Source: Leucothrix mucor
Lineage (GTDB): Bacteria; Pseudomonadota; Gammaproteobacteria; Thiotrichales; Thiotrichaceae
Direction of reading: 5' to 3'
Length of the DNA: 39,767 nucleotides
Assembly (NCBI GenBank): GCA_015663245.1
Contig: DQSN01000245.1
Location: 1 to 39,767, forward strand
The notes beneath the pieces were generated by a model. It was not told where the DNA came from. It searched no databases and saw nothing but the letters and a program-made list of their open reading frames with translations. This document shows positions 17,001 through 26,292 of the stretch, in pieces. The translations under genes were made by a program, and so were the position numbers. Every line of letters begins with the position of its first letter. Position 1 is the first letter of the stretch.

Positions 17001-17672
17001 TTATTCTAATGATATTTTCAATGCAGACGCTGTTGCCCACGGTGAGAATATTAATGACAGTAACAAAAAAGCTGATAATAACAATATATGAGGTTCAATA
17101 TTACCCGATTGTAACGTGCTTTCATTGATAGCCCCTGCGCCATAGACGAGAACAGGGATGTACAATGGTAAAATTAGCAATGAAATCAAGACACCACCAC
17201 CACGCAAGCCAAGTGTTAGTGCTGCACCTATAGCACCGACCATACTTAGAATCGGGGTTCCAAGCAGTAGCATTAACATCATAGTTCCTACGGTTTCTGT
17301 CTCTAAGTGATAGAGAACTCCGACTACAGGAGCGACTAAAACTAGAGGTAAGCCCGTTAATAACCAATGAGCTGTCATCTTAGCGAGAACCAAAATGGAA
17401 AGAGGCTGAGGCGCTAATAGCATTTGTTCTAGCGTTCCATCTGCATAATCACTCGAAAACAAACGCTCTAAAGCTAACATCGACGCTAATAAAGCGGCTA
17501 TCCATGCTACCCCAGGTGCAATGTTTTGTAGCATTTTTTCATCAAAACCTACACCTAATGGAAATAAGCTCACCACAATGACAAAGAAAAATAATACCGT
17601 AAATATTTCACTACGACGACGCAACGCCAATTTCAAGTCACGTTTTAAAATTATCAGAAAGGTCTTAATCAT
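17001..17672 (-). CDS. ccmB: Haem exporter ABC permease CcmB
   Basis: The protein (223 residues from the ATG at 17672) is a six-helix ABC permease of the CcmB type. It has LKRDLKLALRRRSEIFTVLFFF at the N-terminus and the conserved GVAWIAALLASMLALERLF plus DGTLEQMLLAP block. A GTG at 17687 would add five residues, but the ATG start (MIKTFLII) lines up with other CcmB proteins and keeps a small overlap with ccmA. It forms the membrane part of the CcmAB transporter, which uses ATP to release holo-CcmE. Confidence 0.94.
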   Translation of the reverse strand: MIKTFLIILKRDLKLALRRRSEIFTVLFFFVIVVSLFPLGVGFDEKMLQNIAPGVAWIAALLASMLALERLFSSDYADGTLEQMLLAPQPLSILVLAKMTAHWLLTGLPLVLVAPVVGVLYHLETETVGTMMLMLLLGTPILSMVGAIGAALTLGLRGGGVLISLLILPLYIPVLVYGAGAINESTLQSGNIEPHILLLSAFLLLSLIFSPWATASALKISLE

Positions 17673-18318
17673 AGGATACCGCACCACTCTGACTCGCGTA
17701 TTGATCTAAGTTTAAATGATGAATTACTCCCTGAGTAAGCGGGACTTCTTGATGAGTGGTTATAATTACCATCCCGCCCGCTTCTATATGATTGGAAATT
17801 ATACTTTGCAATAGCTCAACTGCGGCTACATCAAGCGCAACAAATGGCTCATCTAAAATCCATAGGGGAGACTTGTTCACCAATAAACGCGCTAAAGCAA
17901 CTCGGCGTTTCTGACCTTGTGATAATTGACGTGTGGGAAAATCTTCGTAGCCATATAAACCAATACGATCAAGTGCATCAAACAAATCATCATCACTACT
18001 CTTTTGTGCTGATATTGCATGATTAAATTGTAAATTTTCTAAGGCGGTTAAATCACCTTTAATAGCATTTAAGTGTCCGAGGTAAAACAAAGCTTCTCTA
18101 TAGGTTTCCAAGTGCTCTTGTATAGGTAAATCTTGCCAAAGAACTTTGCCTTCATCTGCAACAAACAAACCACACAAAGTACGAATTAATGTCGTTTTCC
18201 CACTACCATTTCTACCTTCCAAGAAAAGTAATTGATTGCTGTTAAGCTGGAAGTTTAATCCCGAAAATAGCTGACGATCGCCACGCGTACATTGTAAGTT
18301 TGAAACACTAAGGGACAT
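17665..18318 (-). CDS. ccmA: Haem exporter ATP-binding protein CcmA
   Basis: The 217-residue ABC ATPase has Walker A EGRNGSGKTT (about 34-43), signature LSQGQKRRVALARLL (about 127-141) and Walker B LWILDEPFVALD. The short length and LNAIKGDLTALENLQF fit CcmA. It is the first gene of the ccmABCDEFGHI operon, so the operon promoter should lie upstream of 18318 in the 142-bp gap before the hypothetical gene. I could not place a convincing promoter there. Confidence 0.95.
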   Translation of the reverse strand: MSLSVSNLQCTRGDRQLFSGLNFQLNSNQLLFLEGRNGSGKTTLIRTLCGLFVADEGKVLWQDLPIQEHLETYREALFYLGHLNAIKGDLTALENLQFNHAISAQKSSDDDLFDALDRIGLYGYEDFPTRQLSQGQKRRVALARLLVNKSPLWILDEPFVALDVAAVELLQSIISNHIEAGGMVIITTHQEVPLTQGVIHHLNLDQYASQSGAVSYD

Positions 18319-18460
18319 ATAAGGGGATAAGGTTTATTTATTAACTAAGGGAATCGATACTAGCATACTAAACATTAAATAAATTTGATATTGCGCAATA
18401 GCTCAGGGCTCTACCCAGAAACGATACTACCTCTTTGATTTGCTCTAGGAGCGCTCTCAA

Positions 18461-19405
18461 TTAATTAATAATTTTATTTTTTTCTAATGAAAAATTGCCT
18501 GTCAAACAGTTACCAACCTGTAATTTCAGCCAGTTTGACTCTTCTTCTGAAGAAACAAACATCATTTTTTCTCCATAGATTTTTCTATTCTGAAATTCAA
18601 TACGTCGCTGTATAGCATGTAGGGATACTTTTAAATTATGGCGATGTCTTTTGTGACTCAGTAGCTCATAACTTGACATCTCTCCTTTAAGAATCAAGCC
18701 GTAGAGATAAACAGCTTCTAGTATTTTTTGTTTTTTATTCTTAGGGAATTTTAGCGATACAAAAACAAGATGATTGTGTTCCGTCACTGATACCGTTAAA
18801 TCATCGCTGAGTTTTTTATACTCCATAATTTTATGCAGGTAATGCAACAAAGACTTTCCAGCTTGCTGATGGCGTGTTGATAATGAAATTTTATATTTAA
18901 CCTTCTCATAAGAGAGAATACTTTTATGTTCATCACATAAAATACTATCTAATAGATCAACCACACTCCTGACTGTCATCTCACAATCAACATACATTTT
19001 AAAACGTACGTTGATCAAGGACTCTTCAAAAATATTATTTTGCTCTGACTCAATAGTGTAAATATCACCTAAGCGTTCGCGCAAATCATCCAGAAAAGAG
19101 AGTAGGTTTATTTTTTCTTTCCAAGCAAGAAGCCAATAGTTCACATCCACAGTTATCATCAACTGATCGTTGCTACGAAAAAGTTTAATATATTCGAGGT
19201 TTGAATAGCAACAGTGCTGGCTAACATCACAGCTCATGACAAGGTTTCGCGGCAGATTATAGCCCTTCAAGTGAGCGACTTCCTTGAAAGGTACATCATC
19301 ATTAAGCTGAGCCTTAGTATTTTTAAACACATCTATCCCATAGTTTTTGTGATTAAAATATAAAAACTTGGCATTGTTTTTTTCGTGGAAAATCATTTTC
19401 CCCAT
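18461..19405 (-). CDS. Hypothetical protein, 314 residues, family not recognised
   Basis: I recognise no domain. The protein is hydrophilic and rich in Lys, Asn, Leu and His, with no signal peptide or membrane helix, so it is probably cytoplasmic. Visible features are a Cys-Cys-containing segment (SQHCCYSNLEY near 64-74), alternating amphipathic helices, and a basic stretch near 255-275 (LLSHKRHRHNLKVSLHAIQRRIEFQNRKI split by hydrophobic positions) that could bind nucleic acid. Start may be Met1 or Met4; neither has a clear ribosome site. It stands alone between the ccm operon and a divergent lipoprotein gene. AT content is as high as in its surroundings, and it may be lineage-specific. Confidence 0.6.
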   Translation of the reverse strand: MGKMIFHEKNNAKFLYFNHKNYGIDVFKNTKAQLNDDVPFKEVAHLKGYNLPRNLVMSCDVSQHCCYSNLEYIKLFRSNDQLMITVDVNYWLLAWKEKINLLSFLDDLRERLGDIYTIESEQNNIFEESLINVRFKMYVDCEMTVRSVVDLLDSILCDEHKSILSYEKVKYKISLSTRHQQAGKSLLHYLHKIMEYKKLSDDLTVSVTEHNHLVFVSLKFPKNKKQKILEAVYLYGLILKGEMSSYELLSHKRHRHNLKVSLHAIQRRIEFQNRKIYGEKMMFVSSEEESNWLKLQVGNCLTGNFSLEKNKIIN

Positions 19406-19645
19406 AGTCTAAATTACCATTGATTAGTCTTTTTATTCTTATAAAATTATTATCCCCTCCTAGATTACTAATTAGTAACATAAATTAGTTTAATAATCAT
19501 TATGAAATTCCGTAATAAATATAACTTATCTTTTATTGATCAAAATAAATACAAATATGCCTAAACTCAACCTTGTAATAATTTTTAAAAAATTGTTCTA
19601 CACTATAAAGGTATATAGAGCGAAGAGTTGATAGGGAGACAATAT

Positions 19646-19960
19646 ATGAAAACGAATATAATAATTTTTTCAAGTGCTATCATTGCGGTACTATTTATAT
19701 CCGCATGTCAGGATAATAAACCCAGCAACCCACAAACACCTGACCCTAAAGTACCTGTTGGAATATACACCGAATGCACAGACCCACGTCCTCAGGTATG
19801 TACACGTGAGTTTAGACCTGTTTGTAGCAAGGTGGACACAGGCATTAGATGCGTAACAACACCTTGTCCGTCTACTGAAAACAAAACCTCATCCAATGCT
19901 TGTACTGCTTGTGCCGACCCTAAGGTTCATGGTTATTGGCCTAGCGCATGCCCAGAATAA
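19646..19960 (+). CDS. Small cysteine-rich lipoprotein, Kazal-like domain
   Basis: This is a 104-residue protein from the ATG at 19646, which has AGGGAG 7 nt upstream; a TTG at 19628 is in frame but less likely. The N-terminus is a lipoprotein signal with lipobox LFISAC. The mature part is Pro/Thr-rich and then has eight cysteines in CTREFRPVC...CVTTPCPS...SSNACTACADPK. The CxxxxxPVC plus NACxAC spacing resembles Kazal-type protease inhibitor domains as found in some bacterial surface lipoproteins. The target is unknown. The gene is convergent with rapA with a 4-bp gap. Confidence 0.75.
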   Translation: MKTNIIIFSSAIIAVLFISACQDNKPSNPQTPDPKVPVGIYTECTDPRPQVCTREFRPVCSKVDTGIRCVTTPCPSTENKTSSNACTACADPKVHGYWPSACPE

Positions 19961-19964
19961 ATTC

Positions 19965-22868
19965 CTAATCAGTAACAAAAGCAAGGCGGATAGCATCAAG
20001 CCTTAATTGTGCTGTACTAAGGTAGTCCTTTAATGAAGTAGCATTATTACTTAGTTGCTCTATTTCTTCTTGACGGATATTAGGGTTAACCTCGGCCAAA
20101 GCAATAAGACGTTCAATATCATCATGCCCTTCTTCGGCAATGGACTTTAATGCACTATCAATTAGAGCCTGTTGCTGAGGTTCTGCTAAGTTCTGAGCTT
20201 GTTCAATGAGGTGGGTAATCTGTGGTCTCGCATACTGAATAATTTCATTGGCGGTATGTTTTTTGACACGCTCTGAGAGTGAGTTTAATTCATCATGTGA
20301 TAGTGTTTCACTCAAATTCAAACCATTGCTACTAACAACAATGCGCACCATATTGACGGGCAAATACCGATGTATTTGTAGATGCTTTGGTGCTGGGCAA
20401 CTTACACTAAAAATGGTTTCTACCACCAGTGTTCCTGCATCAAGTTCTAGCTCTGACTCATCTGGCAGGGTAATCGAGCAAAAAGTAGCATTGCCAAACT
20501 CTCCATTACTTACCATATCCATCGCCCCGATCACCATCGGATGTTCCCATGTAAGAAAATGCACATCTTCACGCGATAAAGCAGCTTGACGCTGATAAGT
20601 TGCTGTCATTCCATCTTCAGAAAGCCCAGGAAAGTGAGCATTCATCATGTTCTCGGTGGGTTTTATAATGATGCAATCGCGACTTTGAGGCTGTTGGTCC
20701 ACACCCGAGTGATCAAATACCTTATCCATATAGCGAGATAATATAGATGGATTCGCAGAGAAATTCACCTCATCCACAACCTCTGAGGCATGGACTTTAT
20801 GGCAAGAATTTAACTCTAATAGTCGATCTCTTCCTTGCTGCATCTGCTCTAAAGCATCCTCACGCAAAACTTCTACGCGTTTAAGAAAGTCATCAAACGC
20901 GTCACTTTCTGCAGTGCTATTTTCGACTATTAAAGCTGCCATCAGCTCATCTTGTAACTTTTCATACAAACTATGTCCCACCGAACAGACATGTAAGAAT
21001 GCATTTAGCCCTTGATGATACCAGTATGTTAAGCGAGCCTGAGCACCTGTTTCAAAGTGGGGGACATGCAGTTGAATTGTTTGTGTTTGACCGATTCGAT
21101 CTAAACGCCCTATGCGTTGCTCCAAAAGGTCGGGGTTTAGTGGCAAGTCAAATAAGATCAAATGATGTGCAAACTGAAAGTTTCTTCCTTCACTCCCAAT
21201 CTCCGAACAAATAAGGATATTGGCTCCTTCTTCATCCTCAGCAAAATAAGCAGCTGCGCGGTCACGTTCAATAATACTTAGATTCTCATGGAAAACCGCC
21301 GCTCGTGTCGCTGTTTTTATACGTACATAATATTCTAAAGCAAGTGCCGTTTCTGCATAAGCACAGATCAGTAGTACCTTTTCATCAAAGTGGTTCTCTA
21401 GCCAGCTTATTAACCATGTAACCCTTGGATCAAATTCAAGCCAAGTATCTTGCTGCCAATATGATTTTTCTGGATGAAGCTTTTGATCTAGCAGTGTGGA
21501 AAGGTCATCTTCATGACCTTCAGCGTTAACCACATATTGCTCTGGTAGTGCTAAAGGGTATAGGTGTAATTTTCTTTCTGGAAAACCTGCCACCGTATCA
21601 CGTGTATTGCGAAATAATACGCGCCCTGTGCCATGCCGATCTAACAGACTTTGAATGAGGTGATCCACACTTAGATCAGCATCTTCCGCCTTTTCAAACT
21701 CAGCAACTATTTCTTCGCCTAAATAGGTTTCTAACTCCGTAAGTAAACCTGCGTCTTGTTGTGCATTACTGGGGTTTTCTAAGAGTGACTGCACTAGCTC
21801 ATTAACAGGTCGGTAGTTATCCTGCTCTTTTTGGAAGCTATTGATGTCGTAAAAGCGGCTAGGATCTAATAGACGTAGGCGTGCAAAGTGACTCTCAATG
21901 CCTAGTTGCTCAGGTGTTGCTGTTAGTAGTAATAAACCTGGGATACAGCTGGCTAGCTTTTCTATGCACTGATATTCCTCGCTCACCTTGTCTTCAGACC
22001 ACATTAAATGATGTGCTTCATCGACAATCATCAAGTCCCAACCTGCATCACTCGCTTGTTGTTGGCGCTCTTTATCGTTACTTAAAAAGGATAAATTACA
22101 AAGAACCAGTTGTGATGTTTCAAAAGGGTTTCCCTCTTCTGTTTCCTCTAACAACTGACAACGCTCACTATCAAGAATTGAAAAATGTAGATTAAAGCGG
22201 CGCAGCATTTCGACCAGCCATTGATGAATCAAACTTTCGGGGACAACAATCAGCACACGTTTTACACGCTCTGTCATCAGTTGCTGATGGAGGATTAAAC
22301 CTGCTTCTATGGTTTTACCTAAACCAACTTCATCGGCCAATAACACTCGTGGTGCATGACGTAGCGCAACTTGATGTGCGATATAAAACTGATGCGGTAA
22401 TATTTGGACTCTAGGTCCTAACAGACCATAGGTATCGGATGATTGTTGCCTTTTTATATGTTGTAGCGTTTCAATGCGTAAGCGGAAATAGGTGTCTTTA
22501 TCAATCTGTCCCGCAAACAAACGGTCTTGTGGTTTACTAAATTGAGCAAAACTATTTAGTTCTAATTCGTGTAGATGAATCTCCTCACCACTATCATCAA
22601 TGCCTTTGTATACGATACAACCATTGTGTTCTATATGTCCTGTTACAGTGATACGAACACCTGTCTCACTTGTAATTTTTTCTTCAAGCGGATACTTAAC
22701 ACGACTTAGTGGTGCATTGTTCGCTGCATAAACGCGCGTTTCATCGGCAGCAGGAAAAACAAAGGTAATGTGTCTCCCTTCAATTTTTTCCACAAAACCT
22801 AAACCTAACTCAGATTCGGTATTACTTATCCAGCGTTGTCCTCGATGAAAATCAGGGCTCATAGACAT
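19965..22868 (-). CDS. rapA: RNA polymerase-associated ATPase RapA (HepA)
   Basis: This 967-residue SWI2/SNF2-family ATPase recycles stalled RNA polymerase. N-terminal Tudor-like domains (about 1-110, GQRWISNTESELGLGFV) are followed by the helicase core. That core has Walker A ADEVGLGKTIEAG (178-190), DEAHH (Walker B), LLLTATPEQLG (motif III) and, in the second lobe, EIGSEGRNFQFAHHLILFDL and QRIGRLDRIGQ (motifs V and VI). Length equals E. coli RapA (968). It is transcribed alone: a hairpin terminator lies upstream after gor, and its 3' end abuts the lipoprotein gene. Confidence 0.96.
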   Translation of the reverse strand: MSMSPDFHRGQRWISNTESELGLGFVEKIEGRHITFVFPAADETRVYAANNAPLSRVKYPLEEKITSETGVRITVTGHIEHNGCIVYKGIDDSGEEIHLHELELNSFAQFSKPQDRLFAGQIDKDTYFRLRIETLQHIKRQQSSDTYGLLGPRVQILPHQFYIAHQVALRHAPRVLLADEVGLGKTIEAGLILHQQLMTERVKRVLIVVPESLIHQWLVEMLRRFNLHFSILDSERCQLLEETEEGNPFETSQLVLCNLSFLSNDKERQQQASDAGWDLMIVDEAHHLMWSEDKVSEEYQCIEKLASCIPGLLLLTATPEQLGIESHFARLRLLDPSRFYDINSFQKEQDNYRPVNELVQSLLENPSNAQQDAGLLTELETYLGEEIVAEFEKAEDADLSVDHLIQSLLDRHGTGRVLFRNTRDTVAGFPERKLHLYPLALPEQYVVNAEGHEDDLSTLLDQKLHPEKSYWQQDTWLEFDPRVTWLISWLENHFDEKVLLICAYAETALALEYYVRIKTATRAAVFHENLSIIERDRAAAYFAEDEEGANILICSEIGSEGRNFQFAHHLILFDLPLNPDLLEQRIGRLDRIGQTQTIQLHVPHFETGAQARLTYWYHQGLNAFLHVCSVGHSLYEKLQDELMAALIVENSTAESDAFDDFLKRVEVLREDALEQMQQGRDRLLELNSCHKVHASEVVDEVNFSANPSILSRYMDKVFDHSGVDQQPQSRDCIIIKPTENMMNAHFPGLSEDGMTATYQRQAALSREDVHFLTWEHPMVIGAMDMVSNGEFGNATFCSITLPDESELELDAGTLVVETIFSVSCPAPKHLQIHRYLPVNMVRIVVSSNGLNLSETLSHDELNSLSERVKKHTANEIIQYARPQITHLIEQAQNLAEPQQQALIDSALKSIAEEGHDDIERLIALAEVNPNIRQEEIEQLSNNATSLKDYLSTAQLRLDAIRLAFVTD

Positions 22869-22951
22869 ACTCTTCCTACACAGACACTTAAAATAAAGCG
22901 GGATAAAATAACAGATTTAGCCCAAATAATCGTATTATTTTTTCCTATAAA

Positions 22952-22977
22952 AAAAGGCCTCACTAAGGAGGCCTTTT
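22952..22977 (-). terminator. Intrinsic terminator after the reductase gene
   Basis: AAAAGGCCTC at 22952-22961 pairs perfectly with 22968-22977 across a 6-nt loop. A/T tracts on both sides make it potentially bidirectional. It lies 23 bp beyond the stop of the reductase gene in its direction and upstream of rapA. Confidence 0.9.
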
Positions 22978-22999
22978 ATAATACGATATGTCGTTGTGG

Positions 23000-24358
23000 T
23001 TATTTCATCGTTACTAGCTCTTCTGCACTAACAGGATGTATCGCAATGGTGTCATCAAAGTCTTGTTTCGTTGCTCCCATGCGGATAGCAACAGCAAATC
23101 CTTGTAGCATTTCATCTGCACCTAAGCCCATTATATGACAGCCTACTATTTTTTCTTCTTCACCAATCACAATCAACTTCATAAGCGTTTTTACTTTGTT
23201 ACGCGTCATTTGGTGATATAAAGGTACAAAGCTGGTTTGATAAACTTTTACCTGCTCACCATACTCTTCTCGTGCTTTCTCTTCACTGAGTCCAATTGTA
23301 CCAATGGGGGGGTGAGTAAACATAACCGTAGCAATATGGTTATATGACATTTTTCGATCAGGCTTGCCACCATATAAACGATCACCTAGGCGCCTTCCAG
23401 CAGCTATCGCAACAGGTGTTAAGGGCGCTTTGCCAATAATATCACCAATGGCATAGATACCTTTTACGGTAGTTTTTTCTTCATCGTCAACGACGACCAT
23501 GCCACGAGGGTCTAGCTCTACAGTTGTATTTTCCAAGCCAATATTATCAGTATTAGGAACACGCCCTATTGCCCAGATAAGAGCATCTACATCTGTTATT
23601 TCACTGCCATCTTTAAAATGAATCGTTAGATTATCATCTGCCTGTTTTTCTACTTTACTGATAATGCCATCATCATTTATCGCAATGCCATCTGACTCCA
23701 TTTGCTGGCGTAATGTTGTTTGTATCGCCGAATCGAAGCCTTCCAGTACTGGCCATGCTTGATGTAATATTGAAACATCAGAGCCTAAACCATTTAGTAA
23801 CATGGCAAACTCTAAGGCGATATATCCGCCACCTACCACAACTACTTTTTTAGGTTGGTCTTCATCGATGTCTTCAAAGAAACCATCCGATGTCATGCCA
23901 TATTCAGCACCTTCTATATCAGTCGGTATAATAGGGCGACCACCTGTAGAGATGACGATATGATCTGCGGTGTATTGCTCGCCATCTACTTCTAAGGTTT
24001 TATCATCAATAAATTTTGCATAGCCTTCTATGAGCTCAACTTTAGATTCGGCTAGAAAGTCAAAATACCAATCATTGATTCCTCCAATAAAGTTTTCTCT
24101 TTTCATGACTAATTTTTCCCAGTTGAGATCACCAATTGTGACATCAAACCCATAGTCTTTTGCATCATGTAGAGCATGAGCAACTGATGCTCCGTACCAC
24201 ATAACTTTTTTCGGAACACAACCTAAATTGACACAAGTACCACCTAGATTTCCTGATTCAATAACGGCTGTTTTTGCACCGTAGGAAGCCGCTCTCTCCA
24301 CAACAGATAAACCGCCACTACCCGCTCCTATTGCAATTACATCAAAGTGATTACTCAT
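23000..24358 (-). CDS. gor: Glutathione-disulfide reductase-like flavoprotein
   Basis: The 452-residue pyridine nucleotide-disulfide oxidoreductase has the FAD motif GAGSGG (11-16) and the redox disulfide [13 protein letters not shown] (C42 and C47). The dinucleotide motif is [10 protein letters not shown] (176-185), and the dimer-domain catalytic His/Glu pair is [11 protein letters not shown] near the end. These place it with glutathione reductases, which keep glutathione reduced. The two arginines that hold the NADPH 2'-phosphate in E. coli Gor (R198 and R204) align with Q200 and E206 here, and the third motif residue is Gly, so coenzyme preference may differ. Downstream of the glutathione-using hybrid peroxidase, it completes a peroxide-detoxifying pair. 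Confidence 0.87.
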   Translation of the reverse strand: MSNHFDVIAIGAGSGGLSVVERAASYGAKTAVIESGNLGGTCVNLGCVPKKVMWYGASVAHALHDAKDYGFDVTIGDLNWEKLVMKRENFIGGINDWYFDFLAESKVELIEGYAKFIDDKTLEVDGEQYTADHIVISTGGRPIIPTDIEGAEYGMTSDGFFEDIDEDQPKKVVVVGGGYIALEFAMLLNGLGSDVSILHQAWPVLEGFDSAIQTTLRQQMESDGIAINDDGIISKVEKQADDNLTIHFKDGSEITDVDALIWAIGRVPNTDNIGLENTTVELDPRGMVVVDDEEKTTVKGIYAIGDIIGKAPLTPVAIAAGRRLGDRLYGGKPDRKMSYNHIATVMFTHPPIGTIGLSEEKAREEYGEQVKVYQTSFVPLYHQMTRNKVKTLMKLIVIGEEEKIVGCHIMGLGADEMLQGFAVAIRMGATKQDFDDTIAIHPVSAEELVTMK

Positions 24359-24402
24359 ATTTTTTCCTATTCTTAAAATTCATTTGTATTTTTAAATAAT
24401 AC

Positions 24403-24437
24403 AAAACCCTATTCCGTGATTAGTGGAATAGGGGTTT
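24403..24437 (-). terminator. Hairpin terminator between the hybrid peroxidase and gor
   Basis: A 13-bp stem with one mismatch (24403-24415 with 24425-24437, core CCCTATTCC) and a 9-nt loop begins 23 bp after the peroxidase stop. On the minus strand it ends in a T-rich run. It may terminate the peroxidase transcript fully or partly, leaving gor with some independent expression. Confidence 0.75.
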
Positions 24438-24459
24438 ATATCATTGGTATTTATACTTT

Positions 24460-25191
24460 TTATGCATCAAACCATTCTTCTAGTTCACTTGAGCCACCTA
24501 TTAAATCACCATCAATAAATATCTGTGGCACGCTGCTTGTACCAGAAATAGCACGCAGAGTTCTGTCCGTATAGTCACGTCCCATTACTAGCTCTTCATA
24601 CTCGATACCTTCTTTAGCCAAGCGTGCTTTAGCTTTCGCACAATAAGGGCATCCTGGACGAGAGAATATACTTGCACTTAAAGGACGCTCAGTATTTGGC
24701 GCTATGTAATCAAGCATTGTATCTGCATCTGATACTTCAAAAGGGTCGCCTGGTTCATTTGGCTCAATAAACATTTTATCAATCACGCCATTCTTAACCA
24801 GCATCGAGTAGCGCCATGATCGTTTGCCAAAGCCTAGATCATCTTTATCAACTAAGAGCCCCATTGCTTCGGTAAAATCACCATTACCATCTGGGATGAA
24901 GTTTATATTATCTGCATTTTGGGCTTTGCTCCACTCATTCATAACAAAGGTGTCATTCACCGACATACAAATAATATCATCAACACCATTAGCTATTAAT
25001 GTTGAATGCAGTTGGTTAAAACGTGGTACATGTGCGGAGGAGCAGGTGGGGGTATATGCACCTGGTAATGAAAAAACAACAACCGTTTTATTGTTAAATA
25101 AATCATTGCTTGCAACATCTACCCACGCATTATTTTGATAAGTGTGAAAGGTGACTTCTGGAACTTGTTGTCCTTCTTTATTTTCAAACAT
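24460..25191 (-). CDS. Hybrid peroxiredoxin-glutaredoxin (Prx5-Grx)
   Basis: The 243-residue fusion has an N-terminal Prx5 peroxiredoxin domain with the peroxidatic cysteine C50 in [18 protein letters not shown]. Its C-terminal glutaredoxin domain (about 172-243) has the active site CPYC (181-184) and the glutathione-binding [11 protein letters not shown] and GGSSELE segments. Such hybrids, known from Haemophilus and other gammaproteobacteria, reduce hydrogen and alkyl peroxides with glutathione through their own glutaredoxin. It lies divergent from oxyR and upstream of the glutathione-reductase-like gene, so control by OxyR is likely. Length is normal. Confidence 0.95.
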   Translation of the reverse strand: MFENKEGQQVPEVTFHTYQNNAWVDVASNDLFNNKTVVVFSLPGAYTPTCSSAHVPRFNQLHSTLIANGVDDIICMSVNDTFVMNEWSKAQNADNINFIPDGNGDFTEAMGLLVDKDDLGFGKRSWRYSMLVKNGVIDKMFIEPNEPGDPFEVSDADTMLDYIAPNTERPLSASIFSRPGCPYCAKAKARLAKEGIEYEELVMGRDYTDRTLRAISGTSSVPQIFIDGDLIGGSSELEEWFDA

Positions 25192-25216
25192 CTTTTTACT
25201 GCCTCGTAATATTAGT

Positions 25217-25240
25217 GAAATGATTCAAATTAATCATTTC
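25217..25240. promoter_or_regulatory. 24-bp inverted repeat in the peroxidase leader
   Basis: GAAATGATT at 25217-25225 and its exact complement at 25232-25240 flank a 6-nt spacer. It lies 26 bp from the start of the hybrid peroxidase gene, in the 135-bp divergent region shared with oxyR. It could be an operator or an mRNA leader hairpin. Confidence 0.55.
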
Positions 25241-25279
25241 TTGTTTGTGATGTTTGTAGTGTATGGGCTTATATTAATT

Positions 25280-25321
25280 CTGTAAAACAGATTGTTTATA
25301 TTATTACATTCTATAAAATAG
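25280..25321. promoter_or_regulatory. Two repeated 11-bp palindromes, candidate OxyR operator
   Basis: CTGTAAAACAG (25280-25290) and CTATAAAATAG (25311-25321) share the pattern ATTCTRTAAAAYAGA. Their centres are 31 bp apart, about three helical turns, so they lie on the same DNA face. LysR-type regulators bind such spaced dyads. The second copy ends 5 bp before the oxyR start, as expected for autorepression. Confidence 0.55.
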
Positions 25322-25326
25322 AACGC

Positions 25327-26229
25327 ATGAAACTACCTACGATCAAACAACTGTATTACTTCGTTGCTCTAGAAAGAAACCAGCACTTTGGTAAAGCCGC
25401 TAAAGAATGCTTTGTATCCCAATCAGCATTTAGTGTCGCGATTAAAGAGCTAGAATCACAATTAGGTGTTCAACTTGTTGATAGAACCAACAAACATGTA
25501 ACCATTACTTTGACTGGTCGAGAAATTGCAACTCAAGCAAGACTTTGTTTGCGGGATATGGAGCACCTCACTGAAATAGCACACAGTAATGAAAAGCCTC
25601 TAACAGGAAAACTCAATCTTGGTGTGATCCCTACTATTGCCCCTTTCCTACTGCCTAAGTTAATGCCTTCCTTGAGAAAATCTTACCCTGATTTACAATT
25701 ATATCTACGTGAGGATACTACACAGTCTGTGCATAAGCATTTAATGGATGGAGAGCTTGATTTAATCCTTATCGCTTTGCCCTATAAGCTAAGCAATATA
25801 GAAATCATGACGCTCTTTAGAGACCCTTTTAGTTTAGCTTGTCATAAAAACACTAAAATTCTTAACCCTAAAAAATATGATATTAATACGCTTGCCGCTG
25901 AAAGCATTTTATTACTGGAAGATGGTCACTGCCTCAGAAATCACGCTTTATCCGCCTGCCATATTAAAAATCAAGATACGGTTAGCCGCTTCGCTGCGAG
26001 TAGTTTGTTAACACTGATTGGAATGGTTGACTCTGATATTGGTATTACCTATCTCACCGAAATATCTCAAGGCTCTACGCTTTTGCACAATACCAATGTT
26101 GCCACCTATCCCTTAGATGACTCTAGCTATAGAGAAATAGGCTTGGCTTGGCGTAAAGGTAGTGCACGTGCGAAAGAGTTTGAGTTATTGGGAGATTTAA
26201 TTAAAGGCATATACAAAGGAGATAAATAG
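25327..26229 (+). CDS. oxyR: OxyR-type LysR-family peroxide sensor and transcription regulator
   Basis: The 300-residue LysR-type regulator has an N-terminal winged helix-turn-helix (about 1-60, FGKAAKECFVSQSAFSVAIKELESQLG). Its effector domain has the OxyR signature LLEDGHCLRNHALSAC. Cysteines C202 and C211 are nine residues apart, as are C199 and C208 of E. coli OxyR, which form the peroxide-induced disulfide. This makes it a true OxyR rather than a general LysR protein. It is transcribed away from the hybrid peroxidase and the reductase, and two dyad repeats lie in the shared promoter region. Confidence 0.93.
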   Translation: MKLPTIKQLYYFVALERNQHFGKAAKECFVSQSAFSVAIKELESQLGVQLVDRTNKHVTITLTGREIATQARLCLRDMEHLTEIAHSNEKPLTGKLNLGVIPTIAPFLLPKLMPSLRKSYPDLQLYLREDTTQSVHKHLMDGELDLILIALPYKLSNIEIMTLFRDPFSLACHKNTKILNPKKYDINTLAAESILLLEDGHCLRNHALSACHIKNQDTVSRFAASSLLTLIGMVDSDIGITYLTEISQGSTLLHNTNVATYPLDDSSYREIGLAWRKGSARAKEFELLGDLIKGIYKGDK

Positions 26230-26292
26230 TCTATTAGTGCTTCAAACATAGGACTTGAGCCTACTTAATACTAGCCTCACAAGCCAGCTTAA

